Shown here one piece after another: positions 41,993-51,259 of a stretch of 64,000 nucleotides of DNA (position 1 is its first letter; every line of letters begins with the position of its first letter). The stretch spans positions 1,543,875 through 1,607,874 of the forward strand of contig NZ_KB911579.1 in assembly GCF_000383575.1 (NCBI RefSeq), written 5' to 3'. The notes beneath the pieces are model-generated. The model searched no databases. It was not told where the DNA came from and saw only the letters and a program-made list of their open reading frames with translations. The stretch is from Salinispora oceanensis (GTDB lineage: Bacteria > Actinomycetota > Actinomycetes > Mycobacteriales > Micromonosporaceae). Position numbers and translations under genes: made by a program.

Positions 41993-42658
41993 GTGGCTGC
42001 ACTTTCGCTAACTGAGGAGCTGGCATTACTTGCCTTGTGCGAAGACGGCGCATTTCGTGGCCCATCAGAGTATCTTGAGCTTGGCCTGGCGGCCGGGCTG
42101 CTGGCAGACCTGTCCGTCGCCGAAAAACTCGATCACGTCCAGGGCAACGTCGTGGTCAGGAGTGTGGAGCCAACCAGTAGCCCCCTGAACGATGCGGCAC
42201 TTCGCGAGGTCGAGCAAGACCGGAAACCTCGCGCCCCACGGCACTGGATCGTTCGTTTGACCAAAGATATACAAACCCGCGTGATCGCCAAGCTGACACG
42301 AGATGAACAACTGACTCGAGCGAGCCGAAAGAGGTTTTCCCTACCTCCGGCTAACCGCTATAAAATGACCACCCTGGGTGAATCCTCCCTAGCCGAGGCG
42401 CGGCAAAGCCTCAGGCTCGCAGCACTTGGTACCGAAGATATCGATCGAAGAACTGCGAGCCTCTGTGCGCTGGTTAACGCCCTGGGCTGGAGTTCGGGCC
42501 TGGTGCCTGATTTACCCGCTCAAGACGTGGACCGCCAGTTCACCGCGATGCGCCGTTCATGCTGGCCAGCTAGCGCATTATCGGAACTGATGAGCGAAAA
42601 GCGGGCCGGGCCATGGGGCCCGACCGTTGCCAAGATGGTCACGAACCTAAATGACTAG
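41993..42658 (+). CDS. GPP34 (GOLPH3-like) family protein
   Basis: A 221-residue soluble protein beginning LSLTEELALLALCEDGAF, with ELGLAAGLLADLSVAEKLDH and a helical second half typical of GPP34 phosphoproteins. Eukaryotic relatives bind PI4P on Golgi membranes; the bacterial role is not known. GTG 41993 fits the family start; upstream in-frame starts give a tail without homology. Third positions are less GC-rich than neighbours, hinting at transfer. Confidence 0.75.
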   Translation: MAALSLTEELALLALCEDGAFRGPSEYLELGLAAGLLADLSVAEKLDHVQGNVVVRSVEPTSSPLNDAALREVEQDRKPRAPRHWIVRLTKDIQTRVIAKLTRDEQLTRASRKRFSLPPANRYKMTTLGESSLAEARQSLRLAALGTEDIDRRTASLCALVNALGWSSGLVPDLPAQDVDRQFTAMRRSCWPASALSELMSEKRAGPWGPTVAKMVTNLND

Positions 42659-42727
42659 CCACCCATCACCGGTAAAATACGACCGATCCGGAAAGGTGAA
42701 TCTCCTGGGGCACGCGGGGAGCACCCG

Positions 42728-43150
42728 CTACCCACCGGGACAGCTGGCCTCGCCGCCGCTCCGCTCCTGGCACCTCGTTGGTGCTGGAGGTGGAGGCGAG
42801 GGCGAGTTGATATCCCGGTACGCCTCAGGGGCCACCGGTACTGCGAGTAGGCAGAACCCAAACGCGATCAACAGGTAGACAGCGGCAGTCCGGCGTAGTT
42901 GCCCGCAGACGGCCACGGCGGCGATCACCATCGGGCCGGCCACCACCTCGACCGCCAAGAGCAGCAGTGCTGTGTTGCTCTTATGCGCCCGTTGGTCAGC
43001 ACCGGCATCCTGGGTGCTGTCGGAATCGGGCCAAAATTCGACGCTGATGTCGAACCACCACTGGAGCAGCACCAGCGCGCCGAGGAGCCATGCCACCGTC
43101 AGCAGCACGACGGCGCTTGGCGCCCAGGGTGCCGCAGGCCGACGATCCAT
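42728..43150 (-). CDS. Hypothetical membrane protein
   Basis: 140 residues with three hydrophobic segments: AVVLLTVAWLLGALVLLQWW, ALLLLAVEVVAGPMVIAAVA and AAVYLLIAFGFCLLAV, and a proline-rich tail (SPSPPPPAPT). Resembles small DUF6234-like actinobacterial membrane proteins; no function known. Solitary gene. The 175 bp upstream hold nothing I can call. Confidence 0.6.
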   Translation of the reverse strand: MDRRPAAPWAPSAVVLLTVAWLLGALVLLQWWFDISVEFWPDSDSTQDAGADQRAHKSNTALLLLAVEVVAGPMVIAAVAVCGQLRRTAAVYLLIAFGFCLLAVPVAPEAYRDINSPSPPPPAPTRCQERSGGEASCPGG

Positions 43151-43325
43151 GCCGACAGGTTAGCCACGACCAGCAAGGGGTGGCGGGGGCGACGGCCGGT
43201 GGCGGCAGCTGCGGACGCCCGACCGGAGTGATCGAGACAGCACACTGGAGACACCGATGGCACGGGACCGACCGGGAGAACCAACCGGCTCTGCCCCGGC
43301 CCGCACAAGAGAGCTACGGCCCGGC

Positions 43326-44351
43326 TCAGGCCGACGCGGCCGCAAGGTTGCGGGTGAGGTACTTCAGCGCAGCGGCGGCGTCCGCACCGTCGGCGTGCGG
43401 ACGGCGAAGGTCGTCGAGGAAGGCAGCCACGTCGGCGAGGGGCCACCAGAGCCGGTAGAGGGCGATCCCGACCGGCGACACGGCGCGACCGCTGAATCGG
43501 TGGTACCAGGAGCGCACCTGCGCGTCCACCCCCGTGGGCTTCTCCCGGAGCATTCCGGTGAACGCGTCGGTGAGCATCCACACGTCCCGCTCCGGGGGCG
43601 CCAGCTGCACGGTGGCCCAGTCGATCAGCCAGGCGCCCGTGGGTGAACGCAGGATGTTGCCGGGATGCGGCTCGCCGTGGGTGACCACCCAGTCGGACCC
43701 GTCACCGTGAACCTCGGCCACGAGCTGGTCGAACCTCTCCAGCCACTGCCGTACCCGCCTTTCGTGTAGGAGCAACAGATCCCGGGCAGCCTCGGAGTAC
43801 GGGCCACCGATCCAGGGTCGCCCCAGGTCGGCGAGGGCGGCGTTCAGCCCGTCCCTGCCCGGCAGCAGCAGGTCGGCGCGGGGCGCCAGGTGCGCGACCG
43901 CGGGGGTGGCCCGGTGCACCTCGGCGACAAGCCCGGTCACCTCGGCGAGTTCCTCGCGCCGGTGGGGGCCGAACTGCCCGGCGGCGCCGGCGATTGTCGG
44001 AAACACCGACAGGGCGTACCGGGGCGACAGTCTCCACACCGGCGCTCCGTTCTCGGCCGGAACGGGCGCGAGCACGAATCCGAGCCCCGCGTCGCGGTGC
44101 AGGGTCAGTGCGGTCTCCTGGGAGCGGCTGAGCCGGCCGAACTCCTCCTCCCGTCCGTCCGCCACGAAGCCTAGGTCGTCAACCTTGACGAACCACCTCG
44201 AGCCGCGCTGATCGGTCGCTGACCAGTGGTGACTGCCGAAGCCCACCGGAAGGTGGGCCAGTGCGTCGGCACGGATGCACCATCCTGCACGTAGCGCCGC
44301 GCGTAGTTCATTCTCAGCAAGGCTTTCTGGCCTGTCTCGCATGCGTGTCAT
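43326..44351 (-). CDS. APH-fold phosphotransferase (aminoglycoside phosphotransferase family)
   Basis: A 341-residue kinase-like protein. The catalytic loop is VVTHGEPHPGNILRS (HGxxHPxN), the metal-binding motif LIDWATVQLAPPERDVWM, and an N-terminal lysine sits in SRWFVKVDDLGF. It resembles spectinomycin/APH(9)-type and homoserine-kinase-like enzymes. Could phosphorylate a drug or a small metabolite. It has no operon partner. Region 44352-44618 upstream has no supportable gene. Confidence 0.8.
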   Translation of the reverse strand: MTRMRDRPESLAENELRAALRAGWCIRADALAHLPVGFGSHHWSATDQRGSRWFVKVDDLGFVADGREEEFGRLSRSQETALTLHRDAGLGFVLAPVPAENGAPVWRLSPRYALSVFPTIAGAAGQFGPHRREELAEVTGLVAEVHRATPAVAHLAPRADLLLPGRDGLNAALADLGRPWIGGPYSEAARDLLLLHERRVRQWLERFDQLVAEVHGDGSDWVVTHGEPHPGNILRSPTGAWLIDWATVQLAPPERDVWMLTDAFTGMLREKPTGVDAQVRSWYHRFSGRAVSPVGIALYRLWWPLADVAAFLDDLRRPHADGADAAAALKYLTRNLAAASA

Positions 44352-44618
44352 CCTTCGCGGAGCGGGCTGCGCGGTCGACGTGCGCCCGGAGCTTGGCCCT
44401 CTTGGGTTCCGGTGCGACGATGAGGTCGAGGCAGATGGCGACCGGGTCGGGGTAGTCGAAGCCGCCGGGTTCGAGCTTCGTCACACCCGGCGCCCCACTG
44501 GATACCTCTCCGCCGAGAACATCCGCCCAGAACTGGCCAACGCGGCTTCGCCTCGTGCCTTCACGTGGAACTGCGGCAGTCGCGTCGCCACGAAGACAAG
44601 ATTATGTCCTGTGTGGAG

Positions 44619-46220
44619 TTATAGCATCGGAAATTCGGCTTCCGGTGCTGACCTGCCACTTTTTCCACTACCGGACCGTTGAGCCGCCTCCTGCTTTTCG
44701 CCCCCGTCTCGATGCGGCCGACGTAGCAGGATGCCGACGGCGATTGCCAGGGCGATCAGCACCCCACTGCTGATCGCCGACGTCACCGCCATTCCGGTGG
44801 TGAACGCCTGCCGAGCAGTGGCGAGCAGTGCGTCGCCGAGCCCGCCGGGCAACTCGGCCGCAACACTGACCGCCCCGCCCAGCGTCTCCGCCGCTACCTC
44901 CATCGACTCGGGCGGGGTCGTGGCGGGTGCGGACCCGGTCAGGTCCTGGCGGTAGATGGCACCGCCGATGCTCCCCAGCACCGCGATGCCCAGGGCGAGG
45001 CCGAGCTCGCTTCCGGTCTCGGAGATGGCCGACGCCGACCCGGCCCGTTCCTCGGGAGCCGCCCCGACGACCAGGTCCGTGCTCAGGGTCATCGCACCGG
45101 AGATGCCGAGGGATGCAGTCACCATGCCGATCACCAGCAAGGTGAACCCGGTGGCCGAGCCGATTCCGGCCAGAGCACCGAACCCCACAGCACCGAGCGC
45201 CAGACCACCCGCCAGCACTGCCGCGTGCGACCGGCGGCGGGCGGCGAGCGGCGCCAGCATCGCCCCGGTGACGCCCACCAGCGTCCACGGCAGGGACCAG
45301 AGTCCGGCTCGCAGCGGGGACATTCCGAGGACGAGCTGAAGGTACTGGCCGGCGAAGAACTGCACGCCCGCCATCGCGAAGACCGCCAGGGTCTGCACGG
45401 CGACGGCCACCCCGAACGTACGGCGGGTGAACAACGCCAGTTCGAGCAGGGGATCCCGCAAAGTCCGCTGCCGGTGAACGAAGATCCAGCCGAGGCCGGC
45501 CCCCAGGGCCATGCAGGCCCACGGCAGCGGACCACTGGCCCCCTCGGCGAACTGCTTGAACCCGAACACCACGGCCAGAATCGTGACCAGCGAGACAAGA
45601 ACGCTGAGCAGGTCCGGGCGACCGGCGCCCGGATCCGCCACCTCCGGGAGGAGCACCGGACCGATAATCAGCAACAGCACCATCACCGGCACGCCGAGCA
45701 GGAACACCGACCCCCACCAGTAGGACTCAAGGAGAACCCCACCGACCAGCGGCCCGATCGCGGTCCCGGTGACAAAGCTGGTCATCCAGACACCGACCGC
45801 CACTCCGCGCTGCGCCGGGCTCGGAAACATGCTGCGGATCAACGCCAGAGTCGAGGGCATCAGCGTTGCCCCGGCGACCCCCAGCAGCGCCCGGGTGAGG
45901 ATCAGCATCTCCGGGGTGGTGGAGAGCGATGCCAGCAACGACGCGACACCGAACCCGAACGCGCCGATCAACAACAACCGTCGACGACCGATCCGATCGC
46001 CGAGCGACCCCATCGTGATCAGGAAGCCGGCGATGAGGAAACCGTAGACGTCAGTGATCCAGAGCAGTTCCGAACTACTCGGCTTGAGCGTTTCACTGAG
46101 CGCCGGCACCGCCAGGTGCAGCACCGTGAGGTCCATCGCCACCAACAGCGTCGGCAGGGCCAGGGCAGCCAGACCCCACCACTCTCGCCGCCCCGCCCGC
46201 TGCGACTCCTGAGCCGTCAT
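44619..46220 (-). CDS. DHA2-family MFS drug transporter (14 TM)
   Basis: A 533-residue EmrB/QacA-type pump. TM1 motif VAMDLTVLHLAVPALSETLK, motif A ITMGSLGDRIGRRRLLLIGA, motif C SFVTGTAIGPLVGGVLLES. Start ATG 46220 (MTAQESQRAG) behind aaggtggg. The gene is preceded by a MerR-style promoter at 46289-46319. The C-terminal tail is long and polar (after ILLRRPHRDGGEKQ). Related to QacA/SmvA-type exporters of quaternary or hydrophobic drugs. Confidence 0.87.
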   Translation of the reverse strand: MTAQESQRAGRREWWGLAALALPTLLVAMDLTVLHLAVPALSETLKPSSSELLWITDVYGFLIAGFLITMGSLGDRIGRRRLLLIGAFGFGVASLLASLSTTPEMLILTRALLGVAGATLMPSTLALIRSMFPSPAQRGVAVGVWMTSFVTGTAIGPLVGGVLLESYWWGSVFLLGVPVMVLLLIIGPVLLPEVADPGAGRPDLLSVLVSLVTILAVVFGFKQFAEGASGPLPWACMALGAGLGWIFVHRQRTLRDPLLELALFTRRTFGVAVAVQTLAVFAMAGVQFFAGQYLQLVLGMSPLRAGLWSLPWTLVGVTGAMLAPLAARRRSHAAVLAGGLALGAVGFGALAGIGSATGFTLLVIGMVTASLGISGAMTLSTDLVVGAAPEERAGSASAISETGSELGLALGIAVLGSIGGAIYRQDLTGSAPATTPPESMEVAAETLGGAVSVAAELPGGLGDALLATARQAFTTGMAVTSAISSGVLIALAIAVGILLRRPHRDGGEKQEAAQRSGSGKSGRSAPEAEFPML

Positions 46221-46288
46221 GACCCACCTTTTCATTGATGTAACGGGATTTCGTAGTCGATGTACGACTTCATTGATCACCACCACCG

Positions 46289-46319
46289 AACCTAGAAGTT
46301 AAAGAAGACTTCAAGTCAA
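46289..46319 (-). promoter_or_regulatory. MerR-style promoter/operator upstream of the QacA-like pump
   Basis: On the minus strand TTGACT (46319-46314), then a 19-bp spacer containing the dyad gaagt...acttc, then TAGGTT (46294-46289). This is the most convincing of the three MerR-like promoters in the window, with both hexamers close to consensus. It directs transcription of the pump gene starting 69 bp downstream. Confidence 0.55.
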
Positions 46320-46464
46320 GGTGGCTGGCCGGGCAAGGGCGGCTGCGCCCAGTCAGAGCGCCCATCGACTTGCTCTTGTCCGGATAGGACAATCGCGGCC
46401 GCTGACGCGCAGCACGGTCCCTGGCATCTCCTCAGCCGGCCGGCCTGAACCGCCGTGATGTGAT

Positions 46465-46890
46465 CGTCGCCGGGACGTGCATCAGTGGGGCGGCGGTCTT
46501 GACCGCCCTCGGCGCCAACCTCGGTCACCGGCGTGCTGCTGGCTATCGCGTTACTCCTGCCGGTGTGGAGCGGCATCTCGAGTCGCGAGCACCGCGATCG
46601 CTCCGAGGCCGAACGACGCAACGCCGAGCAGGTAGCCCGGCTCGCCGAGTTGGACAACCGACGGGCGGTGGCGGCCGAGCGTACCCGGATGGCACGCGAG
46701 CTGCACGACGTCGTCGCCAGTCACATCGGGATCATCGCCATTCACTCCGCCGGTGCGCCCTCGCTGGCCGAGGACCGCCACGACCAGCGGCGCCAGGCAC
46801 TCACGGTGATCCGGGAGAGCGCCGTGCGGGGACTGGCCGAGCTGCGTGAGTCGATCAACCTACTGCGCATGAATGACGACGGCGGGACCT
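46465..46890 (+). pseudogene. Two-component histidine kinase fragment
   Basis: A hydrophobic stretch (AGTCISGAAVLTALGANLG), a frameshift near 46530, a second helix (LLAIALLLPVWSGI), then the coiled HisKA_3 region with the phospho-accepting histidine: ERTRMARELHDVVASHIGII, and LAELRESINLLR. The ATPase domain and further N-terminal helices are missing. The frame runs into the convergent aldo/keto reductase. A NarL-type response regulator is not present. Confidence 0.6.
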
Positions 46891-46898
46891 GCCCAGAG

Positions 46899-47771
46899 CT
46901 ACGGGATCGGTACGGCGTCGAGCTGGCGCAGCACCGCTTCCGGTAGCTGCAGGTCGGCTGCGGCGAGGTTCGTCCGGGCGTGGCTGACCCGCGTGGTGCC
47001 GGGTAGCGGAAGGACGGTGAGGCCGTGGACGCGTTCGCGGTGGTGGACCCACGCCAGCGCGACCTGTCCGGGGGAGGCGCCGAGTTGTTGGGCGAGACGT
47101 GTCAGGACCATGCCGGGGTGGTGCGGCGGCGTGTCGTCGCCAACCGGCCGGTGGTGGAGCAGGCCGTGGGACGTCGGTGAGTGCGCCACGACGGTGACGC
47201 GGTGCTCGGCGGCGGCGGCCAGCAGGCTGCCCTCGATGCCGCGCTCGGTCAGGGACCAGCGCTCCTGCAGTGCGGTGATCGGGTGCACGTTCTGGGCGCG
47301 GTGCAGGTCCGCGGCGGTGACGTTGGAGAGTCCGATCGCCCGCACCAGCCCGCGGGCGACCAGGTCGGCCAGAGCGCCGACGGTCTCCTCAATGGGCACG
47401 GTGTCGCTGCGGTGATGCAGGTAGTACAGGTCGATGACGTCGGTGCCCAGTCGTTGGAGGCTGGCCTCGCAGGCGTTCCGAACGTACGCGGGATCGGCGC
47501 GAACCTCGAAGCCGCGGGGGAGGTCGGGGCGGAGCCGGAGGCCGCATTTGCTGGCCAGGGTGACCTGCCCGCGCCGGGAGCGGATGGCGCGGCCGACGAG
47601 TTCCTCGTTGCCGTACGCATCGGCGGTGTCGATCATGCGTACCCCGTGGTCGAGGGCGCTGTGAATGACAGCGACGGGATCGCGGTCCGGGTCGGCGGGG
47701 GCGCTGTCCCGGAGGCGCATGGCACCGAAGCCCTGCCGCCCGAACGCTTCCGTGGTCAACGGTGGCGTCAT
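46899..47771 (-). CDS. Aldo/keto reductase
   Basis: A 290-residue AKR with D and Y in MIDTADAYGNEELVGRAI, K in VTLASKCGLRL, H in LYYLHHRSDTVP and the NADP site LPLPGTTRVSHARTNL. It starts within the stop of the TetR gene (ATGA overlap), so the two are one operon. Distinct from the reductase at 22603: about 45 residues shorter and only generally similar. Likely substrate: an aldehyde or quinone sensed by the TetR protein. Confidence 0.85.
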   Translation of the reverse strand: MTPPLTTEAFGRQGFGAMRLRDSAPADPDRDPVAVIHSALDHGVRMIDTADAYGNEELVGRAIRSRRGQVTLASKCGLRLRPDLPRGFEVRADPAYVRNACEASLQRLGTDVIDLYYLHHRSDTVPIEETVGALADLVARGLVRAIGLSNVTAADLHRAQNVHPITALQERWSLTERGIEGSLLAAAAEHRVTVVAHSPTSHGLLHHRPVGDDTPPHHPGMVLTRLAQQLGASPGQVALAWVHHRERVHGLTVLPLPGTTRVSHARTNLAAADLQLPEAVLRQLDAVPIP

Positions 47772-48400
47772 GCGTGGTACCCGTGCAGGAAGGCCCGCAC
47801 GCCCGCGGTGATCCAGTCTTTCCCTCCGCGCGTGTTGGTAGGGGTGCCCGGCGGACCGGGTGTCGCCGAGATCAAGCGCGCGAAGTGTACGGCGGCCCGC
47901 TCGGCGTCGTCGATGCGCAGCAGGTCAGCCTCGGCCCAACGACGCAGGCGGGCGGCGAGTTCGGCGCGAACGCGGGCGGGACCCGCCTGCCACCAGGCGG
48001 CGACCGCCTCGGCGCTGAGGTGGTCGGTCTCAGTGTCGACCTGCCGGATCAGTGCGCGGTGCGCTTCCGGCTGCCGGGTGTCGGAGAGCCACGCGTGGGC
48101 GAAGGCCGCAAGTGCCGGTTCGACCTGGTCGCGGGCGGCGACGGCGTCGAGGTGGCGTTCGACCAGCGCGGTGTGCTGCGCGGCGACGGTGGCCGCGGAC
48201 TCGGTGATCACCGTGGTGAAGAGCGTTGCCTTATCCGTGAAGTGCTTGTAGATGGTCCGGGTGGACACGCCGGCCTCGTTCGCGATCGTGTCGATGCTGG
48301 CGCGGCTGAATCCGTCGCGGGCGAACGCCTGTAGCGCTCCACTCAGGATCGCGGCTCGCTTGACCCCCCGGAATTGACGTGCCCGCCCTGGCCGGGCCAC
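47768..48400 (-). CDS. TetR-family transcriptional regulator
   Basis: A 210-residue regulator. The N-terminal HTH is AILSGALQAFARDGFSRASI followed by IANEAGVSTRTIYKHFTDK; the C-terminal ligand domain is of the TetR_C AefR type. GTG 48400 is the only start that keeps the whole HTH; its upstream DNA overlaps an MFS remnant on the opposite strand, so the native promoter may be lost or altered. Coupled to the aldo/keto reductase gene. Confidence 0.82.
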   Translation of the reverse strand: MARPGRARQFRGVKRAAILSGALQAFARDGFSRASIDTIANEAGVSTRTIYKHFTDKATLFTTVITESAATVAAQHTALVERHLDAVAARDQVEPALAAFAHAWLSDTRQPEAHRALIRQVDTETDHLSAEAVAAWWQAGPARVRAELAARLRRWAEADLLRIDDAERAAVHFARLISATPGPPGTPTNTRGGKDWITAGVRAFLHGYHA

Positions 48401-48777
48401 TACTGACCATCGGCGTGGGGGTCGGACTGGCCATGGGCGTCACGGACGCTCAGGCCGTGAACCAGGTCAACACCGAACGCGCCGGCATGGCCGCGGGCAT
48501 GCTCAACACCGTGCGCGGCGCCGCCAACGCGGCGATCCTCGCTCTCTTCGGCGGCGTCCTCATCACCCTCGTCGCCGGCCGACTGGAATCGGCGGACCTC
48601 GCGGGACGCGTCGTCGCCGGCAACATCGACGCCACCCCCGACGCCGGCCGGCTCGCGGCCCACCTGACCGACGCCTGGCGGATCGCCCTGCTCGGCGTCG
48701 CTGTCCTGGGTGCGGCCCTGGCCCTCATCACCGGTCTGCTCGTCCGCTCGACCACCACGCCCGGTACCGAGCGATAG
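48390..48777 (+). pseudogene. MFS (DHA2-type) transporter, C-terminal fragment
   Basis: The plus strand encodes GPLLTIGVGVGLAMGVTDAQ, AGMAAGMLNTVRGAANAAI and two terminal helices (ALLGVAVLGAALALITGLLV), the last three segments of a DHA2 pump. The upstream eleven helices are replaced at about 48390 by the TetR start region on the other strand. A TetR-regulated pump next to its regulator was probably cut by a rearrangement here. Confidence 0.65.
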
Positions 48778-48862
48778 CCGCGACGCGGTGCGCTGATGGC
48801 GTTTGCCGGGGGTCCTGGACTAGGTTCGTGCCTCAACGGCCGACGACGGGGAGGTCAGCGGG

Positions 48863-49522
48863 ATGGACATCGGTACCGAGGAGTTACGGGACGCACACGA
48901 CGTGTTGTCGGAGTGGTATGCGAAGAACCTGGTCGGGGTACTGGAGAGGATGCCGGTCGAGCGGGCGATGCTCGACCTGTTCGCCGAGCTGACCTTGTCC
49001 CTGGGCACGGAGGTCGCGGACGTCGGTTGCGGTACCGGACGGCTTCTGCCGTACCTCGCGGGTCGGGGCCTGTCGCCGTCTGGGGTGGATCTGTCGCCGG
49101 GAATGGTGGCGGTGGCGCGGCGGGAGCATCCGGGCTTCGGGTACGAGGTCGCCGATCTGCGGGAGCTACCGTTCGCCGACGCGTCGCTGGCGGGGGTGGT
49201 GTGCTGGTACTCATTGATCTTCCTGGCACCGGACTCCCGGGCGAAGGCGTTCGCTGAACTCGCCCGGGTCGTACGGCCGGGCGGCTACCTGGTGGCAGCA
49301 TTCAAGTACGGGGACGGGACCGGACACCGTAATGCTCCCGGTAGCCCCGTCGAGAGCCTCGGAGTCGACTTCGACCGGTACTGGCTCTCGTCCCGGGAGA
49401 TGGAGGACCGCTTCACCACCGCCGGATTCACCCTGGTGTTCCAGGGCAGCGCCCCGCCCGAAGAGCCCGAACCCGCTTACGGATACATGTTGGTCCGCAG
49501 GAGCAGTTCCGCGAACACGTAG
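48863..49522 (+). CDS. Class I SAM-dependent methyltransferase
   Basis: A 219-residue Methyltransf_11/25-type protein: motif I VADVGCGTGRLLPYLAGRGL, motif post-I SPSGVDLSPGMVAVARRE, and ARVVRPGGYLVAAFKYGDG. It would transfer methyl from S-adenosylmethionine to a small molecule. ATG 48863 has ggaggtc upstream. Solitary, ending at a bidirectional terminator. Confidence 0.83.
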   Translation: MDIGTEELRDAHDVLSEWYAKNLVGVLERMPVERAMLDLFAELTLSLGTEVADVGCGTGRLLPYLAGRGLSPSGVDLSPGMVAVARREHPGFGYEVADLRELPFADASLAGVVCWYSLIFLAPDSRAKAFAELARVVRPGGYLVAAFKYGDGTGHRNAPGSPVESLGVDFDRYWLSSREMEDRFTTAGFTLVFQGSAPPEEPEPAYGYMLVRRSSSANT

Positions 49523-49559
49523 GGCGCGGAGCGCAGACCTCCGGACACCTCCGCCCCGC

Positions 49560-49592
49560 GAGGCCCCTTCCAGGTGGCGCGGAAGGGGCCTC
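49560..49592. terminator. Bidirectional hairpin terminator
   Basis: gaggccccttcc (49560-49571) and ggaaggggcctc (49581-49592) form a perfect 12-bp stem with a 9-nt loop, between the convergent methyltransferase (ends 49522) and subtilisin (ends 49602) genes. Confidence 0.75.
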
Positions 49593-49601
49593 GGCTGTGG
49601 C

Positions 49602-51158
49602 TCAGAGGTTCAGCGTCCAGGTGTTGATGTAGCCGATGTCGTTGATCCAGACGTCGCCTACCCGCAGTAGCCAGGTGCCATCCGCGGCCTCGCCGGAGAG
49701 GTCGACCGTATAGGTCTCGTTGATGTGGTCAACCCGGTCGAAGAAGTCCCAGTTCTTCAGCCGGTAGGCGGAGCCGTCCGGAGCGACCAGGTCGATCTCC
49801 ACGTCGCCGCGGAAGGTGTGCCGGATGTTCACTGCGACGGTCGAGGTGGCCGAGGCGGCCCGGCCGCAGTCCGAGAGGGTGATCGAGCTGCTGGCCACCG
49901 CCAGATCCGGAATCGCGACGTCGCTGTCGTTGGTGCCGGTACAGCCCGACGGCGTAGGCGGGGGCGTGGTGCCGTCATCGACAAAGAGCAGCCGGTTCGG
50001 CGAACCGCTGCCCGGGTTGCCGACAACGCCGCTGGTCGCGTTCGCCACCAGGGTGTCCCGGACCTGCTGCGGGGTGTACTCGGGATTCTCGGCGAGCAGC
50101 AGCGCGGCGGCGCCGGCCACGTGTGGCGCGGCCATCGACGTACCACTGGTCGTGGCGGTCGAGGAGTCGCTGCTGGCCCATGCCGAGGTGATCGACGAGC
50201 CCGGCGCGAAGAGGTCCAGACAGCTGCCGTAGTTCGACAGGATGTACCGGGCGTCGGTGCTGTTGGTCCAGCCGACGGTGATCGCCGCCGGGGTCCGGGC
50301 CGGGGAGAAGAGGCAGGCGTTGACGCCCCAGTTGCCCGCCGCCACCGTGTACGTCACACCGGAGTCGATCGAGTTGGTGACCGCGCCGTCAAGGGCGCTG
50401 CTCGGCAGGTTAAAGAGGCTCATGTTCGCCACCGCCGGCTTGACCGCGTTCGCGGTGACCCAGTCGACGCCGGCGATCATCGCTGCCGTGGTGCCCGCGC
50501 CGGCGCAGTCGAGCACCTTGACCGCGACCAGTTTGGTCGCTTTGGCCACGCCGTGCACGGTACCGCCGACGGTGCCGGCGACATGCGTGCCGTGACCGTT
50601 GCAGTCGGTGTCGTTGTTGTCCACCGTGTTGGTGCCCCAGGTTGCCCGCCCACCGAAGTCGGTGTGCGTCGTACGGACACCAGTGTCGAGGATGTACGCC
50701 GTCACATCACCAGCCGTGTTCGGGTACGTGTACGAGCCGTCCCGCGGCCGGTACCGCTGGTCGATGCGGTCCAGACCCCAGGACGGTGGGTCCGGTTGGA
50801 TGCCCGCGATCGACACGGTGTGGTTCTGTTCGACGTACGCCACCGCCGGGTCGGCGGCGACCCGGGCCGCCGCCGCGGCGCTGAGCCGCAGCTCACCACC
50901 CCGCACGGCCGTGGTGTACGTACGCGCCACCGTGCCACCGTGCCGGCTGCGTAGTCGGGTCAGCGACGACCCGACGGCTGACCGGCTGACCTCGCTGTCC
51001 TTGAAGACCACGAGGTAGCTTCCCGGTATGGCCGTGGCCCCACCGGCGTTGCGGACCGTACCGGCCGGCTCGGCGGCCTGGGCCTGGGCCGCGGTCGGGG
51101 TCGCGACCATGGCCAGGGCGACGACACCGACCAGGACTGATCTGCGGTGCTTACCCAT
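49602..51158 (-). CDS. Secreted S8 family serine peptidase with P-domain
   Basis: A 518-residue pre-pro-enzyme: signal peptide (VLVGVVALAMVATPTAAQA), inhibitor I9 propeptide (GSYLVVFKDSEVSRSAV), subtilisin domain with Asp in TAYILDTGVRTTHTDF, His in DCNGHGTHVAGTVGG and Ser in SGTSMAAPHVAGAAAL, and a C-terminal proprotein-convertase P-domain (FRGDVEIDLVAPDGSAYRL). Extracellular protease of the proteinase K/aqualysin group. ATG 51158 follows gagg. Solitary gene. Confidence 0.92.
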   Translation of the reverse strand: MGKHRRSVLVGVVALAMVATPTAAQAQAAEPAGTVRNAGGATAIPGSYLVVFKDSEVSRSAVGSSLTRLRSRHGGTVARTYTTAVRGGELRLSAAAAARVAADPAVAYVEQNHTVSIAGIQPDPPSWGLDRIDQRYRPRDGSYTYPNTAGDVTAYILDTGVRTTHTDFGGRATWGTNTVDNNDTDCNGHGTHVAGTVGGTVHGVAKATKLVAVKVLDCAGAGTTAAMIAGVDWVTANAVKPAVANMSLFNLPSSALDGAVTNSIDSGVTYTVAAGNWGVNACLFSPARTPAAITVGWTNSTDARYILSNYGSCLDLFAPGSSITSAWASSDSSTATTSGTSMAAPHVAGAAALLLAENPEYTPQQVRDTLVANATSGVVGNPGSGSPNRLLFVDDGTTPPPTPSGCTGTNDSDVAIPDLAVASSSITLSDCGRAASATSTVAVNIRHTFRGDVEIDLVAPDGSAYRLKNWDFFDRVDHINETYTVDLSGEAADGTWLLRVGDVWINDIGYINTWTLNL

Positions 51159-51259
51159 CTCCTACCTCCCCGTGGACGGCAGCCGGCCGTCCACCCCCGT
51201 TCGTAGCGGTTAGCTCGTTCGATGAGTTCGACGTGGTGGACGCGGGATTCTCGTCCGGG

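Noticed and set aside
44352..44618. Minus-strand coding-like stretch upstream of the APH-fold gene
   Set aside because: Short pieces look protein-like but have no start, no family and interrupted frame.
49725..50954. 409-codon plus-strand open frame opposite the subtilisin gene
   Set aside because: Antisense shadow without domain character.
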